A stretch of DNA of 64,000 nucleotides from DASXKD01 sp963762735 (GTDB taxonomy: Bacteria; Actinomycetota; Actinomycetes; Streptosporangiales; Streptosporangiaceae): contig CAVXMG010000031.1 of the NCBI GenBank assembly GCA_963762735.1, positions 62,001-126,000 of the forward strand, given 5' to 3'. A model generated the notes under the pieces. It saw only the letters and a program-made list of their open reading frames with translations, did no database searches and had not been told where the DNA came from. Positions 45,322 to 53,843 of this stretch are shown here, in pieces (position 1 is the first letter of the stretch; the number at the start of each line of letters is the position of its first letter). Both the position numbers and the translations under genes were made by a program.

Positions 45322-46734
45322 GGCGTGACGCTCCGCCTCCATGACACAGCAACGCGCTCCGAGCGCGAGTTCTCCCCGGTCGAGCCTGGGAAGGCTTCGC
45401 TGTACCTGTGTGGCGCCACGGTGCAGGCACCGCCGCACATCGGGCACATCAGGTCCGGGGTGAGTTTCGACATCCTGGTCCGCTGGCTGCGGTTCAGCGG
45501 CTACCAGGTCACGTTCTGCCGGAACGTCACCGACATCGATGACAAGATCCTCCGGGTGGCCGCCGCCGAGGGGGTTGCCTGGTGGGCCGTGTCGCAGCGC
45601 AACGAGCGCGCGTTCAGCCGCGCCTACGACGTGCTCGGCTGCCTTCCGCCGGAGGTCGAACCGCGGGCCACCGGCCACATCCCGGAGATGATCACGCTGA
45701 TGCACCGGCTGATCGACGGGGGGCACGCCTACGCCTCGGGCGGCGACGTGTACTTCGACGTCCGCTCCTGGCCGGCCTATGGTGCCCTTTCCGGGCAGCG
45801 CCTTGACCACATGCGGCCCGCCGAGGACACCGAGATCGCCGACGCCAAACGCGATCCGCGGGACTTCGCCCTCTGGAAGGGGGCCAAGCCAGGGGAACCC
45901 TCCTGGGAGACGCCGTGGGGGCCGGGCCGGCCCGGCTGGCACCTGGAGTGCTCGGCCATGTCGACCAAGTACCTCGGCCCGACGTTCGACATCCACGGCG
46001 GCGGCCTGGACCTGGTGTTCCCGCACCACGAGAACGAGCTGGCACAGTCCCGCGCCGCGGGTGACGGGTTCGCCAGGTACTGGGTGCACAACGGCCTCGT
46101 CGGGGTGGCCGGGGAGAAGATGAGCAAGTCGCTCGGCAACTCGCTGCTTGTCGACGCGATGGTGACCGAGGTGCGCCCGGTGGAGTTGCGCTACTACCTC
46201 GGCCAGGCCCACTACCGGTCCAACATCGAGTACTCACCGGAGGCCCTGGACGAGGCGGTGACCGCCTACCGGCGCATCGAAGGCTTCGTGGCGCGCGCTG
46301 TGGAGCTGACCGGGGACACCCAGGACCCGGCCGCGGCGGGACGGGATGCGATCCCCCCTGCCTTCGCCGCCGCGCTCGACAACGACCTCGGTGTCCCCCA
46401 GGCGCTCGCGGTCGTGCACGAGACCATCCGCGACGGCAACAACGCGCTGGCCGCCGGGGACGAGACGGCACTGGCCCCGGCGCTGACGCAGGTGCGGGCC
46501 ATGCTCGGGGTGCTCGGCCTGGACCCGCTTGCCCGCGAATGGGCCACCGCCGGTGCGGACGACGACCTGCGGGCCGTGGTCGATGCGCTGGTCGGTGTGG
46601 CGCTCGACCAGCGGCAGGCGGCCAAGGACCGCAAGGACTACCAGGCGGCGGACGCGATCAGGGACGGCCTGTACGCCGCGGGGGTCCTCATCGAAGACAC
46701 CCCGGACGGCCCTCGTTGGACGATCAAGCGATGA
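45322..46734 (+). CDS. cysS: Cysteinyl-tRNA synthetase
   Basis: A 470-residue class I aminoacyl-tRNA synthetase. The HIGH motif is at residues 38-41 (APPHIGHIRSG), KMSKS at 266-270 (EKMSKSLGN), and zinc ligands are seen in LYLCGATVQ, WHLECSAM and PHHENE. The length excludes the related mycothiol ligase MshC, which is about 410 residues and has a different C-terminus. The GTG at 45322 begins VTLRLHDTAT, the usual start. Upstream of rlmB, as in other actinobacteria. Confidence 0.94.
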   Translation, partial: GVTLRLHDTATRSEREFSPVEPGKASLYLCGATVQAPPHIGHIRSGVSFDILVRWLRFSGYQVTFCRNVTDIDDKILRVAAAEGVAWWAVSQRNERAFSRAYDVLGCLPPEVEPRATGHIPEMITLMHRLIDGGHAYASGGDVYFDVRSWPAYGALSGQRLDHMRPAEDTEIADAKRDPRDFALWKGAKPGEPSWETPWGPGRPGWHLECSAMSTKYLGPTFDIHGGGLDLVFPHHENELAQSRAAGDGFARYWVHNGLVGVAGEKMSKSLGNSLLVDAMVTEVRPVELRYYLGQAHYRSNIEYSPEALDEAVTAYRRIEGFVARAVELTGDTQDPAAAGRDAIPPAFAAALDNDLGVPQALAVVHETIRDGNNALAAGDETALAPALTQVRAMLGVLGLDPLAREWATAGADDDLRAVVDALVGVALDQRQAAKDRKDYQAADAIRDGLYAAGVLIEDTPDGPRWTIKR

Positions 46735-46780
46735 CTCCCGTACGGGTACCTTGTATCCCGTTGCGCTGCCGGGCCACGGC

Positions 46781-47863
46781 ATGAGCGCGAACGCGGGCGG
46801 CCGCGGCGGCCGGACCAAGTCAGGCAAGCCGCGCAGCGGGACCGGGGGCAAGGGCCGGGACAAGCTGGAGGGCAAGGGGCCGACTCCGCCGGCGCACCTG
46901 CGCCCCGGGCATCCCGCGCAGCGCCGCGCCGAGGCTGCCGCCCGCGGCGGGACCAGGCGCGCCGGGCGCCCCGAACCAGGCGACGGGCCACGGAACCCGG
47001 CCGGTGCCGGTGCCAGCCCGGGCAGCGGCCGTCGTTCGGCAGCAAAAACAACAGTACGAAGCGGCGAGGCGCGGCCCCGCGCAGAGGCCGCCGGCCGGGC
47101 GCGTGGTGCGGGCGACGCGGCGGAGGTGGTGGCCGGGCGGAACGCGGTGCTCGAGGCGCTGCGCGCGGGCGTGCCCGCGGCCGCGCTGTATGCCGGACCG
47201 CGCCGCGATGCCGACGACCGGGTGCGCGAGGCGGTGGACCTGGCCGCCGCGGCGGGCGTGCCCATGGTCGAGGCCGGCCGGGCCGAACTGGACCGGCTCA
47301 CCGGCGGGTCGGTGCACCAGGGCCTGGCGCTGCGGGTCCGCCCTTACTCCTACGCCGCGGCGGAGGACCTGACCGAGCGCGCGCGGGCCGCCGGGGTCCC
47401 GGCGCTGATCGTCGCGCTGGACGGGGTCACCGATCCGCGCAACCTGGGTGCGGTGGCCCGCTCGGTCGCCGCGTTCGGCGGGCACGGCGTGCTGCTCCCG
47501 GCGCGCCGGTCGGCCCGGGTGACCGCCGGGGCATGGAAGGCGTCGGCGGGCGCGCTTGCCCGGGTGCCGGTCGCCCAGGTGCCCAACCTGGCCCGTGCCC
47601 TCGCCGCCTACCAGCAGGCCGGCCTGTTCGTGGTGGGCCTGGACGCCGGGGGGGACACCCCGGTCGAGGACCTGGCGGTCGCCGATGCGCCCCTGGCGAT
47701 CGTCGTTGGCTCGGAGGGCCGCGGGCTGTCCCGGCTGGTCGCGGAGCGCTGCGACGTGCTGGCCCGGATCCCCATGGCGGCGGACACCGAATCGCTGAAC
47801 GCCGGGGTCGCGGCGGGCATCGCCCTGCACGCGGTGACGGCGAGCCGGGCCGCCAGGTCCTGA
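46781..47863 (+). CDS. rlmB: 23S rRNA (guanosine-2'-O)-methyltransferase RlmB-type
   Basis: A 360-residue SPOUT methyltransferase. The first 110 residues are a basic Gly/Arg/Pro-rich extension. Next comes the substrate-binding domain (AGRNAVLEALRAGVPAAALY) and the knotted catalytic core with ALDGVTDPRNLGAVARSVAA, VVGSEGRGLSRL and the final AGIALHAVTA. It follows cysS by 46 bases, the usual order. Confidence 0.93.
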   Translation: MSANAGGRGGRTKSGKPRSGTGGKGRDKLEGKGPTPPAHLRPGHPAQRRAEAAARGGTRRAGRPEPGDGPRNPAGAGASPGSGRRSAAKTTVRSGEARPRAEAAGRARGAGDAAEVVAGRNAVLEALRAGVPAAALYAGPRRDADDRVREAVDLAAAAGVPMVEAGRAELDRLTGGSVHQGLALRVRPYSYAAAEDLTERARAAGVPALIVALDGVTDPRNLGAVARSVAAFGGHGVLLPARRSARVTAGAWKASAGALARVPVAQVPNLARALAAYQQAGLFVVGLDAGGDTPVEDLAVADAPLAIVVGSEGRGLSRLVAERCDVLARIPMAADTESLNAGVAAGIALHAVTASRAARS

Positions 47864-47867
47864 TAGC

Positions 47868-49328
47868 GTGCCGGGCGTGCAGGACGTGACCATGGCGCGG
47901 GCCGCGCGGGGCGACCAGGTACGGCGGCTGCGCGAGGAGTACCCGGTGTTCCGGATCGAGGGCGCCCGTGCGGTCCCCGGTCCCTCCGGGGTGACGCTGG
48001 AGTTCGCGTTCGCCGCGGGGGACCTGCGGTTCCGGCCGGTTGTGGAGTTCGCCGGGCTGCGCCCGGACGAGGCCGGGCGAGTGGTCACGGCCACGGCACA
48101 GCGGATGATCCGCGCGCTGGCCATCGTGGAGGCGTTCTCCTACTGGAAGGCGCTGTGCAGCCCGGTCATCGAGGTCGCGCTCCCAGCGCCGGACGCGGCC
48201 GAACTTGACTGGTGGCAGGCGTTCTGGCCAGGGGCGATGGGGGAGTTCTTCTACCGCAACCAGATCGACTACACCGCGCCCGGGTTCCTCGTCATCCAGG
48301 GCCCGGCGGGCGGCACCGCGGCATCGGCGGGCGCCGGCGGACCTGGCGGGCCCGGCGGGCCTGGCTCGGCCGGGGACGCGCCGGCCGGGCCACCGCTTGT
48401 GCTGTTCAGCGGCGGCAAGGACTCGCTCGCGCTGGCCCGCATCGTCTCCGCCAATGCCGGTGCCGCGCCGGTCGATTTCTTCCTGTACAACCCGGGTGAG
48501 CGGCTGCGCGGCCTGGCCGGATCACTGGCGTCAGGAGGGCGCCTGGTGGAGGTGCGCCGCACGATCCTGCCCGAGTTGCTGCGGCTGAACGCGGCAGACC
48601 ACCCCAACGGGCACACGCCCTTCTCCGCCTACCTGGCGTTCGCCGCGATGCTTACCGGCTACCTGCGCGGCAGCGGGCCGGTCATGGCGGGCAACTCGCG
48701 CAGCGACGACGAGCCGAATGTGCGGTCCTACCTCGGCCGGCCGGTGAACCATCAGTGGACCAAGAGCTACGAGTTCGAGACCGCCCTCAGGTCCTATCGC
48801 GACCGCTGGCTGCCCGCCGCGCCCGGCTACAGCAGCCCGCTCCGGCCGCTGTATGAGGTGCAGGTCATCGCCTCGCTGGCCGGTGACGTGGACGCCTACC
48901 TGCGCACGGCGAGCTGCAACCAGGTGCGCGGCGGCGGCTGGTGCCTGTCCTGTGCCAAGTGCGCGTGGGTGTTCCTGGCGACTGCCGCATTGTTTGGCCA
49001 CGATCTTGCGATACGCAAGACCGGCGGAGACATGTTCGCCGATCCGGCGCTTGCCGGGGTTTACCAGGAGATGGCCGGTCTCACCGGGGTCAAGCCCTTC
49101 GAATGCACGGGCTCGGAGGATGAGGTCAGGGCGGCCATCCAGGCGGTGGGCCGGGCGCGGTCCCCGGATGCCTACCCGGCCCTGGCCGCGTGCCTGCGCG
49201 ATCCCGCGATCGCTGCCGCCCGCCCGCTGGCTGCGCTGCTCGCCGACTGGGGGCACGACGACCTGGTTCCGGCCGCCCTGCTCGACCTGGTCGCCGTGGC
49301 CCGCGCCGAGGCCGCCGCCCTCGGTTAG
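47868..49328 (+). CDS. PP-loop ATP pyrophosphatase, probable MurL-type UDP-MurNAc-L-Ala-L-Glu epimerase
   Basis: A 486-residue protein, numbered from GTG 47868. The PP-loop ATPase motif is FSGGKDSLALA (Ser181), and a Cys cluster WCLSCAKCAWVFL (Cys359, 362, 365) follows. Between them lies a region with NGHTPFSAYLAFAAMLTGYL and GNSRSDDEPN. This combination resembles MurL, an ATP-using enzyme (releasing AMP and PPi) that epimerises the terminal L-Glu of UDP-MurNAc-L-Ala-L-Glu to D-Glu. I assign it from memory of the family, so the function is tentative. A MurD2 partner gene is not adjacent. The start could also be GTG 47877 or ATG 47892. It is close behind rlmB and may be co-transcribed. Confidence 0.55.
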   Translation: MPGVQDVTMARAARGDQVRRLREEYPVFRIEGARAVPGPSGVTLEFAFAAGDLRFRPVVEFAGLRPDEAGRVVTATAQRMIRALAIVEAFSYWKALCSPVIEVALPAPDAAELDWWQAFWPGAMGEFFYRNQIDYTAPGFLVIQGPAGGTAASAGAGGPGGPGGPGSAGDAPAGPPLVLFSGGKDSLALARIVSANAGAAPVDFFLYNPGERLRGLAGSLASGGRLVEVRRTILPELLRLNAADHPNGHTPFSAYLAFAAMLTGYLRGSGPVMAGNSRSDDEPNVRSYLGRPVNHQWTKSYEFETALRSYRDRWLPAAPGYSSPLRPLYEVQVIASLAGDVDAYLRTASCNQVRGGGWCLSCAKCAWVFLATAALFGHDLAIRKTGGDMFADPALAGVYQEMAGLTGVKPFECTGSEDEVRAAIQAVGRARSPDAYPALAACLRDPAIAAARPLAALLADWGHDDLVPAALLDLVAVARAEAAALG

Positions 49329-49422
49329 ACCCGAGTCTGCCGGCTCCGGCCCGACCCGGTGGCACCCATCAGGGCAGGATCAGCCGAGGTGCGTCTGGCC
49401 GGGCGGGCGGTCCGGGCAGTAT

Positions 49423-49439
49423 CGTTCGCTATGTGAACG
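49423..49439 (+). promoter_or_regulatory. IclR-type operator overlapping the iclR start
   Basis: CGTTC (49423-49427) and GAACG (49435-49439) are inverted around a 7-base spacer that contains most of the GTG start codon; a second overlapping palindrome GAACGTTC follows at 49435-49442. The position suggests autorepression of a leaderless transcript. Confidence 0.5.
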
Positions 49440-50320
49440 TTCGGGAGGACTCCGCCGGGCCCGCGCGCGGTACCCGGGAGGACGGCGCGGCGGACGGCCG
49501 CCGCGAGGCCGGTGCGGCCCGGGCCGCCCCGCCCCGCCGCACGGACTTCGTCCAGTCGCTGGACCGTGGCCTTGCCGTGATCCGGTGCTTCTCCTCCGAG
49601 CACCCTTCGCTGACGCTGTCCGAGGTTGCCGAGCGCACCGGGCTCACCAGGGCCGCCGCCCGCCGGTTCCTGCTCACCCTGCAGGAACTGGGCTATGTCG
49701 GCAGCTCCGGGCGGCAGTTCTCGCTGCGCCCCCGGGTCCTGGCCCTTGGCTATGCCTACCTGTCGTCGTTCAGCGTGTCCCAGATCGCCCAGCCGCACCT
49801 GGAGGACCTGGCCGAGGAGTTGCACGAGTCGTGCTCGGTGAGCGTGCTGGACGGCGATGACCTGGTCTACGTGGCCCGCGCGTCCGCGAACCGGATCATG
49901 ACCATCGCGCTCACCGTGGGCACCCGGCTGCCGGCGTATCCAACCTCCATGGGCCGCATCCTGCTGGCCCATCTGCCCGAGCCGGAACTCGACGCGTACC
50001 TGCGCCGCACCACGATGCGCAAGCTCACCGAGCACACCATCACCGACGAGGGCGAACTGCGGGCAGTGCTCGCGGAGGCCCGCAGCCGTGGCTGGGCCGC
50101 CGTGGATCAGGAGCTTGAGGCGGGCGTGCGTTCGATCGCCGTGCCCATCAGGGACAGCTCGCGCAAGGTCGTGGCCGCCATCAACGCCAGCGCCCACGCG
50201 GCCCGCGTCGCGATGCGGACGCTGGAGAAGCAGTTCCTGCCCCGGCTCCAGGAGGCGGCGCGGCAGATCGACTCCGAACTCGCCGCCCGGATGTCCACCG
50301 GCGCCCGCACCGTCCGCTAG
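49433..50320 (+). CDS. IclR-family transcriptional regulator
   Basis: A 295-residue regulator. After about 35 polar residues, the winged helix is seen as FVQSLDRGLAVIRCFSSEHP and SEVAERTGLTRAAARRFLLT. The effector domain contains DLVYVARASANRIMTIALTV and GTRLPAYPTSMGRILLAHLP, as in PcaR/PobR-type regulators of aromatic acid breakdown. The start GTG 49433 overlaps a palindrome. Target genes in the window are not obvious; hmgA lies 6 kb upstream. Confidence 0.88.
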   Translation: MNVREDSAGPARGTREDGAADGRREAGAARAAPPRRTDFVQSLDRGLAVIRCFSSEHPSLTLSEVAERTGLTRAAARRFLLTLQELGYVGSSGRQFSLRPRVLALGYAYLSSFSVSQIAQPHLEDLAEELHESCSVSVLDGDDLVYVARASANRIMTIALTVGTRLPAYPTSMGRILLAHLPEPELDAYLRRTTMRKLTEHTITDEGELRAVLAEARSRGWAAVDQELEAGVRSIAVPIRDSSRKVVAAINASAHAARVAMRTLEKQFLPRLQEAARQIDSELAARMSTGARTVR

Positions 50321-50339
50321 CTGGCTGGCCTTGGCCGCC

Positions 50340-50524
50340 TCACGCGGCTGACACGGGCCGCCGGGCCACGAACACGGCCGCCAGACCGAGCACGATCAGC
50401 GCAACTGGAATCGGGCACCACCAGTGCTCCCAGAAGGCAGTAAGGCCGTGGCTGCTCTCCCGCCCGGCCCAGAAGACGCCAAGTAGCAGGAGGCGGCGCC
50501 GACGATCTGGCCGATCCGACGCAT
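50340..50524 (-). pseudogene. Small two-helix membrane protein, frameshifted
   Basis: ATG 50524 starts MRRIGQIVGAA; the natural continuation is one frame over: LLLLGVFWAGRESSHGLTAF, then WWCPIPVALIVLGLAAVFVA and a final RRPVSAA with stop at 50340-50342. The product would be about 61 residues with two membrane helices. It lies 25 bases downstream of the phospholipase C-like gene on the same strand. No family is recognised. Confidence 0.5.
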
Positions 50525-50549
50525 GGTCTCAAGGCTACCCCTATGTGCT

Positions 50550-51972
50550 TCAGACGTGGTGCGTCCCGCCGTGGGTGTGGATGTAGTCGGACAGGGCTGC
50601 CTCGCTGAACTGGGCGTGCGCCGCGCCCGGGATGTCGCTCTGCCCGGCCGGGTAACGCCGTGAGATCAGCTCCGCTTCGACCTCCTGCAGGTGGGACGGG
50701 CTGCCCGGCGGACGGGCCCGCGCCGCTGGCCGTGGGCACGGTCACCCCGGAGAGCACGTCGTCGGTGCGCGGCGTGGTGAGACTGAGCACGTCGCCCACG
50801 CCGGGCGCGGCCGCGTCCCTGGCGGTGAGCGCGGGGAGGTTCCAGCGCTGCTCCACGGTCTTGAGGGTCGAGGTGTGATCCAGCGGCACAGAGCCGTCCG
50901 GGACGCGGAACACCGTCCCCGCCGGGATCAGCGGTGACACCAGGACCGTCGGCACCCGCACGCCGAACCTGGTGAAGTCGAAACTGAACTCGCCCGCGTC
51001 GTTGTCCGGCGGGGTGGCGCCCGCTGGCGGCGGCACGTGGTCGTAGCATCCGCCATGCTCGTCGTAGGTGATGACCAGCAGAGTCTGCGCCCATCCGGGG
51101 CCACTGCGCAGCGCCTCGTACGCGTCGTGGATGAACTGCTCCCCGAGGGCGACGTTGTAGTTCGGGTGCTGGCTGTTCCCGCTCGACGACCAGCTCGGCT
51201 CCAGGAACGTGAACGGCGGCAGCGTTCCCGCCGCCGCGGCCGCGGTGAAGTCGGTGAAGTGCCCGAAGTGATTGGCGGCCGCCGAGGAGATATCCGGGAA
51301 ATTGGACTTGGTCAGCGGCTCGGCGTCGTACCCGTAAATGGACCAGCCGAGCTGATGGTTATCGAGCAGGCCGAAGATCGACGGGCACGTGAACGTGTGT
51401 GTCTTGTCGTCCATATGCCCCTGGCTGGTGGCGGCGCAGGCGAAGGCCCGGTTGGGCAGCGTCTCGGTGGGCACGGACGCATACCAGTGGTCGCAGACCG
51501 CATAGCCGCGGGCCAGCGCGGACAGCACCGGGAGCGCCTCCGGGGTAAAGCAGCCCATGATGTCGTTGGCGGTCGTGCCTGGCACCATCGTGTATCCGCT
51601 GGTGTGTGACTCCCAGGAAAGGGTGTACGCGAAGTCCTTCACGAATCCCTGCATGGCCGGGACCGTCGCGGAAGAGGGTGGCGCGGAGGTGCTGCCGAAC
51701 AACTGGCTGTTGGTGGCCATGTAGCCCTCACCCGGATCGGCGCCGGGCATGAAGTACGCGCTGGGCGTCGTCGGCTCGATCTTGAAAACGGTGACCGGCT
51801 GGCCCGAGGCGTCCGGATTCGACTCGGTGCCGCTGAGCCCCTCGAACGGCTGCCCCGTGGGCGACACGTTCCCCTCGGCGCTGTAGAGGAATCCGAGCAT
51901 GTGGTCGAACGACCGGTTTTCCAGCATGAGGACCACGACGTGCTCGATTGCCGACAGGCCACTCCCTGGCAT
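50550..51972 (-). pseudogene. Phospholipase C/acid phosphatase family phosphoesterase, frameshifted near the 3' end
   Basis: About 425 residues read cleanly from ATG 51972 (GGAGG upstream): the family motif VVVLMLENRSFDHMLGF, then NDIMGCFTPEALPVLSALAR, SVPTETLPNRAFACAATSQG, LLVITYDEHGGCYDHVPPP and VSPLIPAGTVFR. At about 50700 the reading moves by +1, giving the expected tail SPSHLQEVEAELISRRYPAG to SDYIHTHGGTHHV and a stop at 50550-50552. Without the change the ORF runs on as Arg-rich nonsense. No signal or Tat peptide is visible, unlike most secreted phospholipases C of this family, so the enzyme may be cytosolic. The phosphodiester or phosphomonoester substrate is unknown. Confidence 0.8.
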
Positions 51973-52137
51973 GATTGCCTCCTCGCGGGGATCACCCGGC
52001 AGCGCTTCCCCGCCGCCCCGCGCCAAGTATGACCGCGTCCTGGCCGTTCGTGCCTTCAGTTACCCCGCAAACACATTTTCTTGGGCCGTGCGTATCCGTG
52101 CCTTTCCCTGGCGGGTCACCATCGCGGGCGGGCAGGC

Positions 52138-52770
52138 TCAGCGGACGCCACGCGGCCGGAACTGCACGCTGATCCGCGGTCCGGTGACCCGTGTGCTCTT
52201 GGGCACCGCGTGCTCCCAGGTCCGCTGGCAGCTGCCGCCCATGACGAGCAGGTCGCCGTGGCCGACGTCATGGCGCAGCACCGGCCCGTGGCCCTCGCGC
52301 GGCCGCAGCAGCAGCGGCCGTGGCACGCCGAGCGACACGATCGCCACCACCGTGTCCTCGGTGCTGCCTCGCCCGATCGTGTCGCCGTGCCAGGCGACGC
52401 TGTCCCGCCCGTCCCGGTACAGGCACAGCCCCGCCGTGCACAGCGGTTCGCCGAGTTCGGCCTGGTAGTACTCGCTGAGCGCATCCCTGGCCAGGGCGAG
52501 CATCGGGTCGGGCAGGGCCTGCCCCTCGGCGTAGAAGCAGAGCAGCCTCGGCACGTCGACCACCCGGTCGTACATCATGCGCCGCTCCGCGCGCCACGGC
52601 ACCGCCCCGGCCAGGCGCTCGAACAGTGCATCGGCGCCCGCGATCCAGCCCGGCCGGAAATCGACCCAGGCGCCGTGGGAAAGCCGCGTCCGCCGCATGG
52701 CCGGGCCCAGTGGCCCCAGGCCTGCCTCGTCCGACTCATCCAGCAGCGAACCCTGGAGTGCGGTCTTCAC
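52138..52770 (-). CDS. AlkB-like Fe(II)/2-oxoglutarate-dependent dioxygenase
   Basis: A 210-residue AlkB-fold dioxygenase, a family that removes alkyl groups from damaged DNA or RNA bases. The iron ligands are His128 and Asp130 (VAWHGDTIG) and His187 (TWEHAVPK), and the 2-oxoglutarate arginines are in RISVQFRPR. The region before the core includes LCLYRDGRDS, typical of the family. GTG 52770 has no ribosome site, but a TATACT -10 lies eight bases upstream, which suggests a leaderless transcript. A near-consensus LexA site overlaps the promoter, consistent with DNA damage control. Confidence 0.88.
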   Translation of the reverse strand: MKTALQGSLLDESDEAGLGPLGPAMRRTRLSHGAWVDFRPGWIAGADALFERLAGAVPWRAERRMMYDRVVDVPRLLCFYAEGQALPDPMLALARDALSEYYQAELGEPLCTAGLCLYRDGRDSVAWHGDTIGRGSTEDTVVAIVSLGVPRPLLLRPREGHGPVLRHDVGHGDLLVMGGSCQRTWEHAVPKSTRVTGPRISVQFRPRGVR

Positions 52771-52778
52771 GCCACCGA

Positions 52779-52807
52779 GTATAAGTCATTATCAAACACA
52801 TATTCGA
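52779..52807 (-). promoter_or_regulatory. LexA-like SOS box and -10 of the AlkB-like gene
   Basis: On the minus strand TCGAATATGTGTTTGA (52807-52792) matches the actinobacterial SOS box TCGAAC-N4-GTTCGA with one symmetric change in each half. TATACT (52784-52779) follows eight bases later as a -10 and the GTG start eight bases after that. LexA bound here would cover the -35 region. Confidence 0.65.
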
Positions 52808-52856
52808 GCACCCGTCGTCCGCCGGGCCGCCCCGGGGTCCGCGCCGCCTGCTCGCG

Positions 52857-53654
52857 TCACAGCACGGTGAGTGCCGCACCGAGGACGCATAGCGCGCCGC
52901 CGAGCCAGACCCGCTTCCCCGGCCGGTCCCTGGCTATGAGGATGCCAAGCAGAATGGACAGCTCCCGGATCGTGGCGACGGGCGAAGCGGGGGCCCGCTG
53001 GTAGGCCAGCAGGACGAGCAGGTACGCGGCGACCGAGCCGATCCCGATTCCGGTCCCGGCGCGGGCCGCGGCACGCAGCCGGCCCCAGTCGACGCGGACG
53101 GCGCAGAGCAGAATCACAGCCTGGACGGCGGTGACCGCGCCCAGGTAACCGATCGCGTTCGCGGACCGCACCGCCCCGGCGTCGATGACGGAGTAGATGG
53201 CGATGGTGACGCCGGTCAGCGCCGCGAACGCCAGCGCGGCACCGCGGCCGCGGGCCAGGCCCGCCTGCGAGATGACCGCGAGGCCGATGCCCAGCGCCAG
53301 CGACCCGCCGACCCGCGCCGCGTTCAGCGGCTGGCTGAGCACTGCCGCACCGCCGAGCGTGATCAGGAAGGGGGCGATGCCCCTAGCCACCGGGTAGGTG
53401 AAGGAAAGCTCGCCGCGCCGGTACGCGGCCGCCAGGCAGGCGAAATAGGCGGCCTCGGCCACGCCCGAGGCGACGGCCGACGGCCAGGCCCGCACTGGCG
53501 GGGCCGCGATAGTGGCGGGCATCAGCAGGACGGCTCCCACCGCCGCGCCGACCGCCGCAGCGGCCAGTCGGTCCCCGGCCCCGTGCAGTACGCGGTTCCA
53601 GGCCGCATGGAGCACGGCCGCTGCGAGCACCAGGGCGAGTGCGGCCTCGCTCAC
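52857..53654 (-). CDS. EamA/DMT-family membrane transporter
   Basis: A 265-residue protein with about ten hydrophobic helices in two EamA repeats (ALALVLAAAVLHAAWNRVLH start; second repeat near GRGAALAFAALTGVTIAIYS). The family exports amino acids, nucleosides or other metabolites. GTG 53654 is the start. Its neighbours give no firm hint of a substrate. Confidence 0.82.
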   Translation of the reverse strand: MSEAALALVLAAAVLHAAWNRVLHGAGDRLAAAAVGAAVGAVLLMPATIAAPPVRAWPSAVASGVAEAAYFACLAAAYRRGELSFTYPVARGIAPFLITLGGAAVLSQPLNAARVGGSLALGIGLAVISQAGLARGRGAALAFAALTGVTIAIYSVIDAGAVRSANAIGYLGAVTAVQAVILLCAVRVDWGRLRAAARAGTGIGIGSVAAYLLVLLAYQRAPASPVATIRELSILLGILIARDRPGKRVWLGGALCVLGAALTVL

Positions 53655-53843
53655 CGTGGCCCGGGCGACCCGGCCGCATGGTCGGCGGTCATCCCCTCAC
53701 CCTAGGTCGGCGCGGCAGGTCAGCAGGAGCTACCAGGCACGCTGGGTAAGCCCGCTCTTGGCGTCATGAATGTAAGTCTGATGCCCCTAGAAGGGCCTCG
53801 TCGTCACGTTCATGCCCAATCGTTAAGGGGCCAGTGGGCCGCA

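Noticed and set aside
45322..46734. MshC (mycothiol cysteine ligase) instead of CysS.
   Set aside because: The 470-residue length, the full C-terminal anticodon-binding region and the position before rlmB fit CysS.
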